From Chloroflexota bacterium (GTDB lineage: Bacteria; Chloroflexota; Anaerolineae; Aggregatilineales; Phototrophicaceae): a stretch of 64,000 bases of DNA. The stretch is from positions 62,001 through 126,000 of the forward strand of contig JAPOWK010000114.1 in NCBI GenBank assembly GCA_026707665.1, written 5' to 3'. Of the stretch, positions 36,339 through 45,641 are shown one piece after another (within the stretch, counting starts at the first letter, position 1; every line of letters starts with the position of its first letter). A program made the translations under genes and the position numbers. Under the pieces are notes generated by a model. It saw nothing but the letters and a program-made list of their open reading frames with translations. It made no database searches and was not told the origin of the DNA.

Positions 36339-37990
36339 TCCACGGCGAGCTTACCCGTCGCCGTCAGATAAGCCGTGTAGCCGCCGACATATTCCTCTAG
36401 CTCGCCGTCGCGAATCTCAATCAGTCGATCCACCGTCTGGTCGAGAAAATAGCGATCGTGTGAAACGATAAGCACGGTGCCATTGAATTCGTCCAGCGCG
36501 TCTTCCAGCACCTCTACCGATGGGATATCGAGGTTGTTGGTCGGCTCGTCCAGCAGTAGCAGATTGGGCTGCTGCAGCATCACGCGCGCAAGTTGCAAGC
36601 GGCTGCGCTCGCCGCCGGAAAGCGTTCGAACCGGCTGGCGCACCTGCTCATAGCTGAAAGCCATACGCAAAAGGAAATTCACTGCGTTGGATTCGCTGCT
36701 GTTTTGCAGATTGCGCACCAAATCCAACGGCGTCTGCTCAAGCCAGGCCGCAAGCGTCTGATGCTCCTGCGAATAGAAGCCGATGCGGATGCTTGGACCA
36801 ACGACGATGTCGCCGGCGACCGGCTGCAGTTCGCCAAGAATCAGCTTGAGAATTACGGTTTTGCCCGCGCCGTTGGGACCGATCAAGCCGACCCTCTCTC
36901 CATGCCGCAGCAGCGCGCTGGCGTCGAGAAAGAGCGGGTCATCGCCGAAAGCCATCGCAACGCGCTTCAACTCCAAGACCTTTTTGCTGCCGCGCCAGCC
37001 GTCTACTTTGAAATCCATCAGACGCTGGTCGACGACCCTTTCAATGATTTCGCCGCGTTCTTCCATCTTCTCCAGCATGCGTCGCCGCTGACGCGCCGCT
37101 AGCATGTGCTTCCGGCTGAGAACTTGCTTCGCCCAGCTTTCAAAACGCTCGATCATCGCCTCAATGCGGGCGATCTCTTTCTGCTGCGTAACATACTGCT
37201 GCTGCTGCCGCAGCCGGCGTAGCTGACGTTCATTGAGGTAATACGAGTAGTTGCCATGGTAGATCGTCAGCCGGCCGCGCTCCAATTCAACCGTGTGCTT
37301 CGCCACCTCGTCCAATAGATAGCGGTCATGTGAAATGATGACGACGCTGCCGCGGTAGCTGATGACGAAGCGTTCCAACTGATTCTTGCCGTCCATATCG
37401 AGATGGTTGTCCGGTTCGTCAAGCAGCAGGATATCCGGCGCCGAAACCGCCAGTTGCACCAGCGCCACCATTTTCTTCTGCCCGCCCGATAGCGTCTCGT
37501 TGGGGCGGTCGTAGTCATCAGCGTCAAAGCCGAGCATCGCCAGCAGTTCCCGCACATGGCTGGCGTGACGCCCCCCGTTCATGCGCTCGAAGTCGGCGAG
37601 CAGCGCTTCATGCCGCTCCAGGGTTAGGGCGAGCCGCGCCTCATCGCCATAAACGGCCGGGTCGGCCAGCAGCGCTTCAATTTCACCGAGGCGACGTTCA
37701 ACCCGCTCCAACTCCGGCGGCTTGATCATCGCCGTTTCAATGAGCGACTTGCCGGTCGGCAAATTCACATCCTGCGGCAAATGTCCGATGCGAACGCCAG
37801 GCTGTAGGGCGACATGGCCGCGGTCGGGCTCAACCTCGCCCAGCAAGACGCGGAAGAGCGTCGACTTGCCCGCGCCATTCGGTCCCACCAAGGCGACACG
37901 GTCGCGATCGCCGATCGCCCAGGAGAGATCGCGGAATATCTCCCGGCCGGCATAGCTCGCCGTAATGCTATTGACCCGCGCGATGTGCAT
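36335..37990 (-). CDS. ABC-F family ATPase (ribosome-associated)
   Basis: The 551-residue protein has two ATPase domains and no membrane segment, the ABC-F pattern. These proteins act on ribosomes in translation control or antibiotic protection. Both Walker A motifs (GPNGAGKST and GPNGAGKT) and both signatures (LSGGQKKM and LSGGERSR) are present, with a linker rich in Arg, Gln and Lys (about 235-310) between them. The subfamily cannot be fixed by eye. The frame extends to 38044, but the ATG at 37990 with GAAGG upstream begins the conserved MHIARVNSI. Confidence 0.9.
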   Translation of the reverse strand: MHIARVNSITASYAGREIFRDLSWAIGDRDRVALVGPNGAGKSTLFRVLLGEVEPDRGHVALQPGVRIGHLPQDVNLPTGKSLIETAMIKPPELERVERRLGEIEALLADPAVYGDEARLALTLERHEALLADFERMNGGRHASHVRELLAMLGFDADDYDRPNETLSGGQKKMVALVQLAVSAPDILLLDEPDNHLDMDGKNQLERFVISYRGSVVIISHDRYLLDEVAKHTVELERGRLTIYHGNYSYYLNERQLRRLRQQQQYVTQQKEIARIEAMIERFESWAKQVLSRKHMLAARQRRRMLEKMEERGEIIERVVDQRLMDFKVDGWRGSKKVLELKRVAMAFGDDPLFLDASALLRHGERVGLIGPNGAGKTVILKLILGELQPVAGDIVVGPSIRIGFYSQEHQTLAAWLEQTPLDLVRNLQNSSESNAVNFLLRMAFSYEQVRQPVRTLSGGERSRLQLARVMLQQPNLLLLDEPTNNLDIPSVEVLEDALDEFNGTVLIVSHDRYFLDQTVDRLIEIRDGELEEYVGGYTAYLTATGKLAVD

Positions 37991-38162
37991 CGTCGAATCG
38001 CCTTCTTCGTTGCGCCGTCCGAATCCCAGCAGAGCATAGCACAAGGTTGCGCCGCCGGGATGCCCCGCGCTTTGCCTGCGTCTTCCCGCTCAAATTCGTG
38101 TAATATCGGAAGCAGAGGAAACCAGATTTAGCGCGGACCGCGCCACGAAGGGCGCCTAGACT

Positions 38163-39230
38163 ATGGTCATCGTTGATGCCCAGCAGAATATCGCCTTCAA
38201 CGCTCAGCAGCTGGGGCTGGATTATACGCGCTGGGCTTGGCATCAGCGCCGTGACGCATCGGGAGCGGACGGGCCGCCACCCGTCGTCAGCCTGCGCGAC
38301 AACATGCTAGGGCGCGTCGCTATTGTATTCGGCAGCCTGCAAGTCCTGTCCGAGTCTACGCCGGGCTTGCAAGCCTGGCAGCGGCATACCTATCGTACGG
38401 CGGCCGATGCGCGGCAATTGGCGCTTTGGCAAATGGACACCTACCGGCGCCTCGCCGACGACCATGACAAAGTACGACTGATCCTGACGCGGGACGACCT
38501 GGACGATGTCCTGGAAACGTGGCGCGATGACGAGAGCATCGACAAGCGCCTGCACGGCATCGTTGTGAAGATGAAAGGCGCCGAGCCCGTCTCTGAGCCG
38601 CGACAGCTCGAAGACTGGCTGGAATATGGTGTGCGCATCGTTGCGCCCGCCTGGCATCAAACGCGATACGCCGGCTCCGCGCGATCCGACGGCGGTTTGA
38701 CGCTGCTGGGCTACGAATTGCTCGAGGTCATGGCCGGGTTCCAGCTATTGCTCGATGTCTCGGCGCTATCGGAACAGGCAACGGCGGAGGCGCTTGAGCG
38801 ATACGAAGGCGCCATCATCGCCAGCCACAGCAACCCGCGTTTCTTTTGCCAAAGTTCGCGCTGCCTTCCTGACGCGCTCATCCGCCGCCTCGCCGAGCGC
38901 GATGGGGTAATGGGCATCATGGTGTATAATCGTTTTCTAAGGAACGACTGGCATCCGGCGGATCGCAAACGGCAGGTCAATCTCGCCCACTGGGTTGATG
39001 CAGTTGATTATGTCTGTCAGCTGACCGGCTCGGTCGCCCATGTCGGCTTGGACAGTGACATCGATGGCGGCTATCCCTATCGCGCGCTTCCAAGCGAGAT
39101 CGATACGTCTTGCGATCTTTGGCTGCTGCGCCGATCCCTGCTTGAGCGCGGATTCTCCGAGAAGGAATCCGCGGCGATTTTGGGCGGGAATATGCTCCGC
39201 AAGTTGAAAGAGTGCTTACCGGACGGCTAG
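38163..39230 (+). CDS. M19 dipeptidase homologue with degenerate metal site
   Basis: The 355-residue protein follows the renal/membrane dipeptidase (M19) pattern: YGVRIVAPAWHQ, LLDVSALSE, IIASHSNPR, VGLDSDIDGG and GGNMLRKL. Most zinc ligands seem lost, however. The N-terminal H-x-D is VDAQQNI, the usual EG becomes KMKGAE, and DVSH becomes DVSA; only the His of SHSN remains. It has no signal peptide. It is therefore probably a pseudoenzyme or uses another chemistry. It is followed 6 bases later by a membrane-protein gene, suggesting one transcript. Confidence 0.75.
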   Translation: MVIVDAQQNIAFNAQQLGLDYTRWAWHQRRDASGADGPPPVVSLRDNMLGRVAIVFGSLQVLSESTPGLQAWQRHTYRTAADARQLALWQMDTYRRLADDHDKVRLILTRDDLDDVLETWRDDESIDKRLHGIVVKMKGAEPVSEPRQLEDWLEYGVRIVAPAWHQTRYAGSARSDGGLTLLGYELLEVMAGFQLLLDVSALSEQATAEALERYEGAIIASHSNPRFFCQSSRCLPDALIRRLAERDGVMGIMVYNRFLRNDWHPADRKRQVNLAHWVDAVDYVCQLTGSVAHVGLDSDIDGGYPYRALPSEIDTSCDLWLLRRSLLERGFSEKESAAILGGNMLRKLKECLPDG

Positions 39231-39236
39231 AAACTG

Positions 39237-39752
39237 ATGTGGCGATTCGCGCAAGTTGGCATTGCCTTGGGCGCCTTGGGTGGCATTGTCTGTTTTATGG
39301 GCTTGTTCCCTGGCGTGACCGGCGCCGTGCCAACGGCCGGCATCGGCCTCGTTCAAGTTGTGATGGTGCTCGTTGGGTACAGCCTACTCACCCTCGGCGC
39401 CTTGACATATCTCAAATGCACCTTCTTCCTAAGTGTGCCCGCCACCCTGGTCCAGAACATTGGCACGCGGCTGGCGCTTACAGGCATACTATTCGCATCA
39501 CTGGCCGGCTTGGCTGATATCTTGGGATTTGGCACGCATATCCGCGACGATACTAGCGAACTCTACTTTGGTCAGCTGCAAATGATCGGCATTTTGGCCA
39601 GCTTCGGCCTATCGTCCTTAGGCGTGCTAATCTATGTATTGGCGGGCGCCAACGTTGCCAGGCTGGCGCCGGTGGAAGCGCTAAGCGAAAGCATCGCCGG
39701 GGTCGATGACACCAGCGAGATCCAACTGCCAGAGGTGGACAGCGCGCCGTAG
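39237..39752 (+). CDS. Membrane protein of unknown function
   Basis: This 171-residue protein has four strongly hydrophobic segments (about 5-28, 36-58, 78-97 and 114-138) and an acidic C-terminal tail. I do not recognise the family. It starts 6 bases after the M19-like gene and is probably co-transcribed with it. Confidence 0.65.
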   Translation: MWRFAQVGIALGALGGIVCFMGLFPGVTGAVPTAGIGLVQVVMVLVGYSLLTLGALTYLKCTFFLSVPATLVQNIGTRLALTGILFASLAGLADILGFGTHIRDDTSELYFGQLQMIGILASFGLSSLGVLIYVLAGANVARLAPVEALSESIAGVDDTSEIQLPEVDSAP

Positions 39753-39822
39753 ACGGATCGGGCCCGGCGCTTGGAAATCGCTGTGATCCGCTGCACTTTT
39801 CAACTCACCCAGAGGAAGTTCG

Positions 39823-40971
39823 TTGCGAAACAAAGCGCCTAGACTGCTCTTCGTGGTGAATATTCCGCGTTTCTTTCTTTCGCATCGCCTGCCCCTGGCG
39901 CTGGCTGCGTGCCAAGCCGGCTTCGACGTGCAGGTGGCAACGTCGGATTCGGATCCGGCCGCGCTTCAAGGCATCGCCGAACATGGTTTCCCCTGCCACC
40001 CAATCAAGCTGCGCCAACACGGCCTGAATCCGTTGCTGGAGTTGCGGACGCTGCATGCGCTGTGGGCGCTCTATCGCCGGATTAAGCCAGATTTGCTGCA
40101 TCATGTCAGCATCAAGCCGGTCATCTATGGCGGCATCGCCGCCCGCTTGAGCGGCTGCGACAAGGTGGTTCAGGCGATGAGCGGGCTGGGATACGTCTTC
40201 GTCAATCCAAGCCTCAAAGCGAAAATCCTGAACAGGCTATGCGAGCCCGCCTTCAAGCTGGCGCTGGGCGGTGAGAAGACTCGAACGATTTTTCAAAACC
40301 CGGACGATAGCCAACTGTTTATCGAGCGCGGATTGGCGGACCGCCACAAGACGCTGGTGATACGCGGTTCGGGCGTTGACGAAACGGTCTTCCGCCCCCG
40401 CGATGAAAATCAGGACGAACAGCCGGTGGTGCTCTTCGCCGGTCGTCTCTTGATGCAAAAGGGCATCGGGGATTTTGTAGAGGTGGCGCGCCGGCTGCGC
40501 GGAAAAGCGCGATTTCGGGTGGCCGGCTATGAAGAGAGCACCAGCCCGCTCAATGTCTCGGCCAGCCAACTGCATAGCTGGGAAGCGGAAGGCTTGATCG
40601 AGTGGCTGGGGGCGCGCGACGATATGCCCTCCATTTATGCCGATAGCAATATCGTCTGTCTGCCATCAACCTACGGCGAGGGCGTGCCTAAGGTCTTGAT
40701 CGAAGCGGCGTCTTGCGCGCGCGCCTGCGTCACCACCGATACGCCGGGCTGCCGCGAAATCGTGCGCGACCGGGTCAACGGTCTACTTGTGCCACGCCAT
40801 GACATTGCCGCGCTGACCCAAGCTGTCAAGCGGCTGATCGACAATCCCACCGAGCGGATGAAGATGGGGACGGCCGGTCGACAGGTCGTTCTCGCGGGTT
40901 TTACACTGCGCCAGGTCGTCAACGAAACGCTGCGCCTTTACGATGCGCTGCTCGAGAGTGAATCAAGCTAG
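39823..40971 (+). CDS. Glycosyltransferase family 4 protein
   Basis: The 382-residue GT-B enzyme would transfer a sugar from a nucleotide donor, probably for a surface polysaccharide or glycolipid. The N-terminal Rossmann domain carries HRLPLALAACQAGFDVQV. The C-terminal donor-binding domain (from about 200) has VLFAGRLLMQKGIGDFVEVA and the E-x7-E-type PSTYGEGVPKVLIEA. The start is a TTG preceded by AGAGGAAG at a good distance. It resembles polysaccharide-cluster enzymes, but no others lie nearby. Confidence 0.9.
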   Translation: MRNKAPRLLFVVNIPRFFLSHRLPLALAACQAGFDVQVATSDSDPAALQGIAEHGFPCHPIKLRQHGLNPLLELRTLHALWALYRRIKPDLLHHVSIKPVIYGGIAARLSGCDKVVQAMSGLGYVFVNPSLKAKILNRLCEPAFKLALGGEKTRTIFQNPDDSQLFIERGLADRHKTLVIRGSGVDETVFRPRDENQDEQPVVLFAGRLLMQKGIGDFVEVARRLRGKARFRVAGYEESTSPLNVSASQLHSWEAEGLIEWLGARDDMPSIYADSNIVCLPSTYGEGVPKVLIEAASCARACVTTDTPGCREIVRDRVNGLLVPRHDIAALTQAVKRLIDNPTERMKMGTAGRQVVLAGFTLRQVVNETLRLYDALLESESS

Positions 40972-41099
40972 GACGCCAACCCGTCAATGCGAGTCGCTTT
41001 GCGCCTTCACCGTGAAAGCGGCCAGTGCGCAGATTGTCGAGCCAGCGGGCGAGTACGATTCCGTTGACAGCGGCAACAGATCAGCCAGCGGGTAGCGAG

Positions 41100-41759
41100 C
41101 TACAAGCGGGCCGCGTTGTGCGCCGCGCGCACTGGTTCCGGCAGGCGGTATCGCGTAGTCGCCGATAAGATCAACTTCACGGCGCTGGCAAGGTCAGCCA
41201 GGTGTCCCACTGAAACGTAGACCGGTTTGACCCTTGCTCGCGTGCGCAGCACCGCTCCAATTTGCTCGTCCCGATGATGCAAGGCGCTGCTGCTGCCCTT
41301 TTCCGACGCCGGTTCTACAAACTCGCCGATGAAATGCGTCTTGCCACAGCCGATCGTCGGGCGCTGCAACCACAATCCCAGGTGAGCGGCGATGCCCATC
41401 TTGCGCGGATGTATCTGGCCCATTCCGTCAAATATAAAGGCATCAGGATCACATTGTAGCTGACGCAGCGCATCCAGAATCACCGGTCCCTCGCGAAAAG
41501 CCAGCAATCCCGGAATGTAGGGGAAGCTTGCTTCCCGCTCTGCCCGCGCGATCTCTATCGTATCAAGCTGAGGATAGCGCATCACGACGACCGCCGCGCG
41601 CGACCGCTTTCGACGTACACTGACATCCACGCCGGCGATGCTCTTGATGCGGTCAAGCGCAATCGGGGTATCGCTGATCAGTTGCGGCGCCAATTCGCGT
41701 TGCAGCGCGACCGCCCCTTTTGGATCGAGATTCCAATCGTGCAGATCGCCAATCTTCAT
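41100..41759 (-). CDS. nfi: Endonuclease V (deoxyinosine repair)
   Basis: The 219-residue nuclease cuts the second phosphodiester 3' of deoxyinosine. Catalytic residues are in context: Asp in GVDVS (about 44), Tyr wedge in PYIPGLLAFREGP, Asp in FDGMGQIHPRKMGIAAHLG and Lys in GCGKTHF. The MG in place of the common QG before the His is a mild variant. It starts 31 bases after rpoD on the same strand, so it may share that transcript. Confidence 0.93.
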   Translation of the reverse strand: MKIGDLHDWNLDPKGAVALQRELAPQLISDTPIALDRIKSIAGVDVSVRRKRSRAAVVVMRYPQLDTIEIARAEREASFPYIPGLLAFREGPVILDALRQLQCDPDAFIFDGMGQIHPRKMGIAAHLGLWLQRPTIGCGKTHFIGEFVEPASEKGSSSALHHRDEQIGAVLRTRARVKPVYVSVGHLADLASAVKLILSATTRYRLPEPVRAAHNAARL

Positions 41760-41790
41760 CTGCTATTAGAGCAAGGGGCTGGGAAAGCGA

Positions 41791-43359
41791 CTAAACGCCC
41801 AGATAATCGCGTAGCTCGCGAGAACGCGTTGGATGACGCAATTTACGCAATGCCTTCGCTTCGATCTGACGAATGCGTTCGCGTGTCACCCCGAAGAATT
41901 GGCCGACTTCCTCCAGCGTGTTGTCGTGCCCATCCAGCAAGCCGAAGCGCATCTCCAACACCTGGCGCTCGCGCTCGCTCAGCACACCCAGTGCCGAACG
42001 AATTTGATCTTTGAGCAATTGCCGCCCGGCCGCGTCAACCGGCCCCAGCATGTTTTCGTCCGGGATGAAATCTCCCAACATGCTGCTGTCCTCTTGCCCG
42101 ACAGGCATGTCAAGGCTCATGGGTTCCTGGCTGATGCGCATGATCTTGCGCACCTTTTGCGAGGCGCGCCGCAGCTTTCGATTCAGGCCGGGATCCAAAG
42201 TGGTGCCGTCGCTGTGGTGCTGCTTGATACGATTCCGGTCTTCATCATTCAGGAAGTCCATTTCCAGGGCGATCTGCTCAGTGATTGGGTCCGCGCCCAG
42301 CTTTTGAATTAGGTCGCGCTGGACACGCATCATGCGGTTGATCGTCTCAACCATGTGAACAGGAATACGAATGGTTCGCGCTTGATCGGCGATGGCGCGG
42401 CTGATCGCCTGCCGTATCCACCAGGTGGCGTAGGTGCTGAATTTGTAGCCTTTGGTGTGGTCAAATTTATTAACCGCCCGCAACAAACCGATATTACCTT
42501 CCTGAATCAGATCGAGGAAGCTGATGCCCCGCCCCATATAACGTTTGGCAACGCTGACGACCAGCCGCAGGTTCGCCCGCGTCAGGTCTTCCGATGCCTG
42601 GGCGGCGTGCTGCTCAACCTGCTCCTGCTGCTGCTTTGCCAGGCTGATAGGGTCGACTGTGTCTTCGATCCAGCTATCAAATTCCTGCAAGGAAGGCAGC
42701 TCATGAGCGCGACGGTAGTACCGCTGCATTTGCATTTGGTGCTCAAACGGGAACAGAAACAGCGCGTGAATTACGGTGAAAAAAGCCTGCGCGTGCGTCG
42801 TCCACTCTTCGTCGCGGCCCCAATTGCGTTGATTCAGATAGCTTCGTATATACGAATCCGCGTCGCGATCCCAATCGTTTACCGTCTCCTGCACTTCGGC
42901 CAACACCTTGAAGAAATCCGGCGAGTCCACAGCGCGTTCTTCTGCGCTGACTTGCAGCTTCCCCCAATCTTCGCACAGCCGCCGATAGGCGAAGCGTTCG
43001 ACATCAAGAAAGTCCGGCTCTCGTGACTTCGAGGAGCCATTTTCAAAACTCATTAACTCGTCGCGCAGCGCTTCCAGGTGACGCTCGGAAGCAATCTGTG
43101 TGCTGAGCCACATTTCCCGATTGCTGTCAAGCAGGGGGACCTGGCCGATTTCTTTCAGGTACATCTTCACCGGATCATCGGAAGGAGGCAGGCTGTCTAG
43201 CACTTCGGACGGCGAATCGTCTTTTTCGAGCTCGCCGGTCTCGAATTCGGAGGGCTCGTAGCGGTCACGCCGCGAACCGCCATTATCGGTCGCTTCGTTT
43301 TCTTCCTCATCATCGTAGTCGATATACGGGCCGCTTCGCTTTTCACTGTTCATGTTCAT
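41791..43359 (-). CDS. rpoD: Primary sigma factor RpoD
   Basis: The 522-residue group 1 sigma factor has an acidic N-terminus. Region 1.2 ([16 protein letters not shown]) comes next, then region 2 with [19 protein letters not shown] and [16 protein letters not shown] for -10 recognition. Region 3 and region 4.2 follow ([20 protein letters not shown]) for -35 recognition. This matches the TATAAT/TTGACA-like boxes seen in the window. It lies 15 bases after dnaG. Confidence 0.96.
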   Translation of the reverse strand: MNMNSEKRSGPYIDYDDEEENEATDNGGSRRDRYEPSEFETGELEKDDSPSEVLDSLPPSDDPVKMYLKEIGQVPLLDSNREMWLSTQIASERHLEALRDELMSFENGSSKSREPDFLDVERFAYRRLCEDWGKLQVSAEERAVDSPDFFKVLAEVQETVNDWDRDADSYIRSYLNQRNWGRDEEWTTHAQAFFTVIHALFLFPFEHQMQMQRYYRRAHELPSLQEFDSWIEDTVDPISLAKQQQEQVEQHAAQASEDLTRANLRLVVSVAKRYMGRGISFLDLIQEGNIGLLRAVNKFDHTKGYKFSTYATWWIRQAISRAIADQARTIRIPVHMVETINRMMRVQRDLIQKLGADPITEQIALEMDFLNDEDRNRIKQHHSDGTTLDPGLNRKLRRASQKVRKIMRISQEPMSLDMPVGQEDSSMLGDFIPDENMLGPVDAAGRQLLKDQIRSALGVLSERERQVLEMRFGLLDGHDNTLEEVGQFFGVTRERIRQIEAKALRKLRHPTRSRELRDYLGV

Positions 43360-43374
43360 TTTGGTGACTCCCGC

Positions 43375-45450
43375 CTATGAAATTGACGACTGCTGCAATG
43401 AAAGTGAATGTCGGCTGACCGCCTGGTTGATACGCGCTTTTGCTTTCATAGATAGCATGATCTTCGCATTCAATTGTTCGCTCTGCCGCTGATCGACGTC
43501 CGCGCTGGACTGGGCTTCTTCCTGCAGATATTGCAACTCCACGCGTTCATTTTCCAGGCGCGTCAGGCGAAGCTGCAATGCCCGGTTGATCAATTCGTCG
43601 CGCTCGCCTGATCTTGGTCCGGTCCGGGAAGGGCGCCTTCTAAAGATATCGTTCAAATCGACCTGAAAGCTTCGCCTGATGGACCGGGCGACCGCCTCAG
43701 GCGCCTCGACAAGCAGCGCTTGGTACTCCGACTGAAGATCGGCGCCAACCATCGATTCGAGATACTCCAGCGGCTCGCGATCATCTTGCGCCATGGATTC
43801 CTGCAAATGCGCCATCAGCATCCGATACTGGCTTTGGGTGAAATCATCGACACCCAACGCGCAGAGCGGTCCCCTCAGGAGATCATCGTCATCGCCCGCC
43901 AGCTCGCGCAGTTTGCGATTGACAAGATACAACAAATCTGGGTTTTTGAGCAGAAGGCTCAGGCAATAGGGTTCGAGAGCGCTATTCACTCTCCGGTCAA
44001 ATGAGGAGGCAGGCACATCGCTACGAGACAATTCGCTCAATTCGCCCGCTTCCACTGGGTACGCGACCTGGTCGTCAGGCCAATAATCCGGCGGCAGGTC
44101 TTCGCTCGGCGGCCGCTGCGGCGCCGAATGCTCGGCGGGCAGCTTGTCCCGTGTCCAAGCCAGCAAATCACGTTCGCTGATGCGAAGTCGCCGCGACAGC
44201 TTCTGCACATTTTCCTGTTTGTAAAGATTGCTCTCTGACGCCGTCAAGATGGGCAGGACCCGCAGCGCCACTGACTCTCGCTCTTGCATGCTGGAGTTTT
44301 CCGGCAGCGCGGCGGCCTCGGTATCGATTACATAATCGGCGACTACCTGCGCGCCGGCGACTAAGGAGTCCCATGCCGCCGGCGATTGGCGTAGAAAGTC
44401 ATCCGGATCCTTGCCCGCCGGCACCTGAAGAATGCGCAGGTCTACCGACAGCCGGCCCGCGTAATCGCGGGACAGCGCCTGACGCGCCACATCGAGGCTG
44501 CGGCGAGCGGCATTCTGCCCCGCCTCATCCGCATCCAGCGCCAAAACAACCTTGCTGGCGAAGCGAGGAGAGACAAGCCCAATCTGCTTATCTGTCATTG
44601 CCGTGCCCATCTGGGCCACCACGTTGAGATAACCCGCTTGATGCGCTTGAATGACATCCATATAGCCTTCGACAATCACCGCCGTTCCACTTTCGCGAAT
44701 GGCGCCTTTGCCCATATCCAGGCCGAACAGCAGACCACTCTTGTCGAAAAGAGCGGATTGCGGCGAATTTATGTATTTTGCGCTGTCGTCTTGGCCAAGC
44801 GCGCGGCCGCCAAAACCGACTACCCGCCCACGCTCATCGCGGATTGGAATCATCAGGCGATTGCGGAAGCGGTCATAGACGCGCCCCTTTTCGCTGCGCA
44901 CCGCCAAGCCAACCTCAACGATGTCTTCGTCGCTGTAACCGAGGTGGCGCATTGAATGAAGCAGCCAGTCCCAGCTATCGGGCGCGTATCCCAACTGGAA
45001 CATCTGAACCGTCTCATCATGCAAGCCGCGCGCTTCCTTTATATACCGGCGCACCGCCGATGCGTCGCCCGCCTGCAGCCGATCTTGAAATAAATCCGCG
45101 GCCGCCTGGACCATTCCGCGCAGCGCCTCACGCCGATCGCTTTTACTTTTCTGTTCCGGCGTCTGCGCCCGCAATGCTATTCCCGCTTCCGCCGCCAATT
45201 CGCGCAGCGCCTCTTTGAAATCCCAGCCATGGATTTTCTGGGCAAAGGTGAAGAGGTCTCCACCTTCCGAGCAAGCGCCGAAACAGTGCCAGGTCTGTCG
45301 CTCCGGATTAACGATGAAAGAAGGGGTCTTCTCATTATGGAAAGGACAGCAAGCCTTGTGGTTGCGCCCCGCCTTCTTCAAGCCCGGCACGTGCCGCTGC
45401 ACATAGCTGACCAGGTCAATGCGAGACTTGATCTCATCCGTCACAGACAT
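43375..45450 (-). CDS. dnaG: DNA primase
   Basis: This 691-residue primase makes RNA primers at the replication fork. The N-terminal zinc domain has CPFH (35-38) and CFGAC (56-60), one residue longer than the usual CFGC. The TOPRIM core follows with VIVEGYMDVI and LALDADEAGQNAA, and a helical C-terminal helicase-binding part completes it. The frame extends to 45588, but the ATG at 45450 with AGGGAG 7-8 bases upstream begins the conserved protein. It is followed by rpoD, the classic macromolecular-synthesis arrangement without rpsU. Confidence 0.96.
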   Translation of the reverse strand: MSVTDEIKSRIDLVSYVQRHVPGLKKAGRNHKACCPFHNEKTPSFIVNPERQTWHCFGACSEGGDLFTFAQKIHGWDFKEALRELAAEAGIALRAQTPEQKSKSDRREALRGMVQAAADLFQDRLQAGDASAVRRYIKEARGLHDETVQMFQLGYAPDSWDWLLHSMRHLGYSDEDIVEVGLAVRSEKGRVYDRFRNRLMIPIRDERGRVVGFGGRALGQDDSAKYINSPQSALFDKSGLLFGLDMGKGAIRESGTAVIVEGYMDVIQAHQAGYLNVVAQMGTAMTDKQIGLVSPRFASKVVLALDADEAGQNAARRSLDVARQALSRDYAGRLSVDLRILQVPAGKDPDDFLRQSPAAWDSLVAGAQVVADYVIDTEAAALPENSSMQERESVALRVLPILTASESNLYKQENVQKLSRRLRISERDLLAWTRDKLPAEHSAPQRPPSEDLPPDYWPDDQVAYPVEAGELSELSRSDVPASSFDRRVNSALEPYCLSLLLKNPDLLYLVNRKLRELAGDDDDLLRGPLCALGVDDFTQSQYRMLMAHLQESMAQDDREPLEYLESMVGADLQSEYQALLVEAPEAVARSIRRSFQVDLNDIFRRRPSRTGPRSGERDELINRALQLRLTRLENERVELQYLQEEAQSSADVDQRQSEQLNAKIMLSMKAKARINQAVSRHSLSLQQSSIS

Positions 45451-45480
45451 GATGGAGCTCCCTGATGAGATTGAGCATCC

Positions 45481-45486
45481 ATTATA
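45481..45486 (-). promoter_or_regulatory. Putative -10 box of dnaG-rpoD
   Basis: A perfect TATAAT on the minus strand lies 30 bases before the dnaG ATG. The -35 region (around 45503-45509) is poor. Confidence 0.4.
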
Positions 45487-45641
45487 GAGCCGACCACGCG
45501 CTTGCGCCATAAAATCGGTCGCATCACAAGACTGGTGCGCAGGCGCCTCACAAAAGCTGACTGTAACTCTGGACGAATTTGCTGACAATGTGGCGTCAAT
45601 ATCTTCGCGTTTCCGTCGACATCTTGCGCGGCGGCGGCGGG

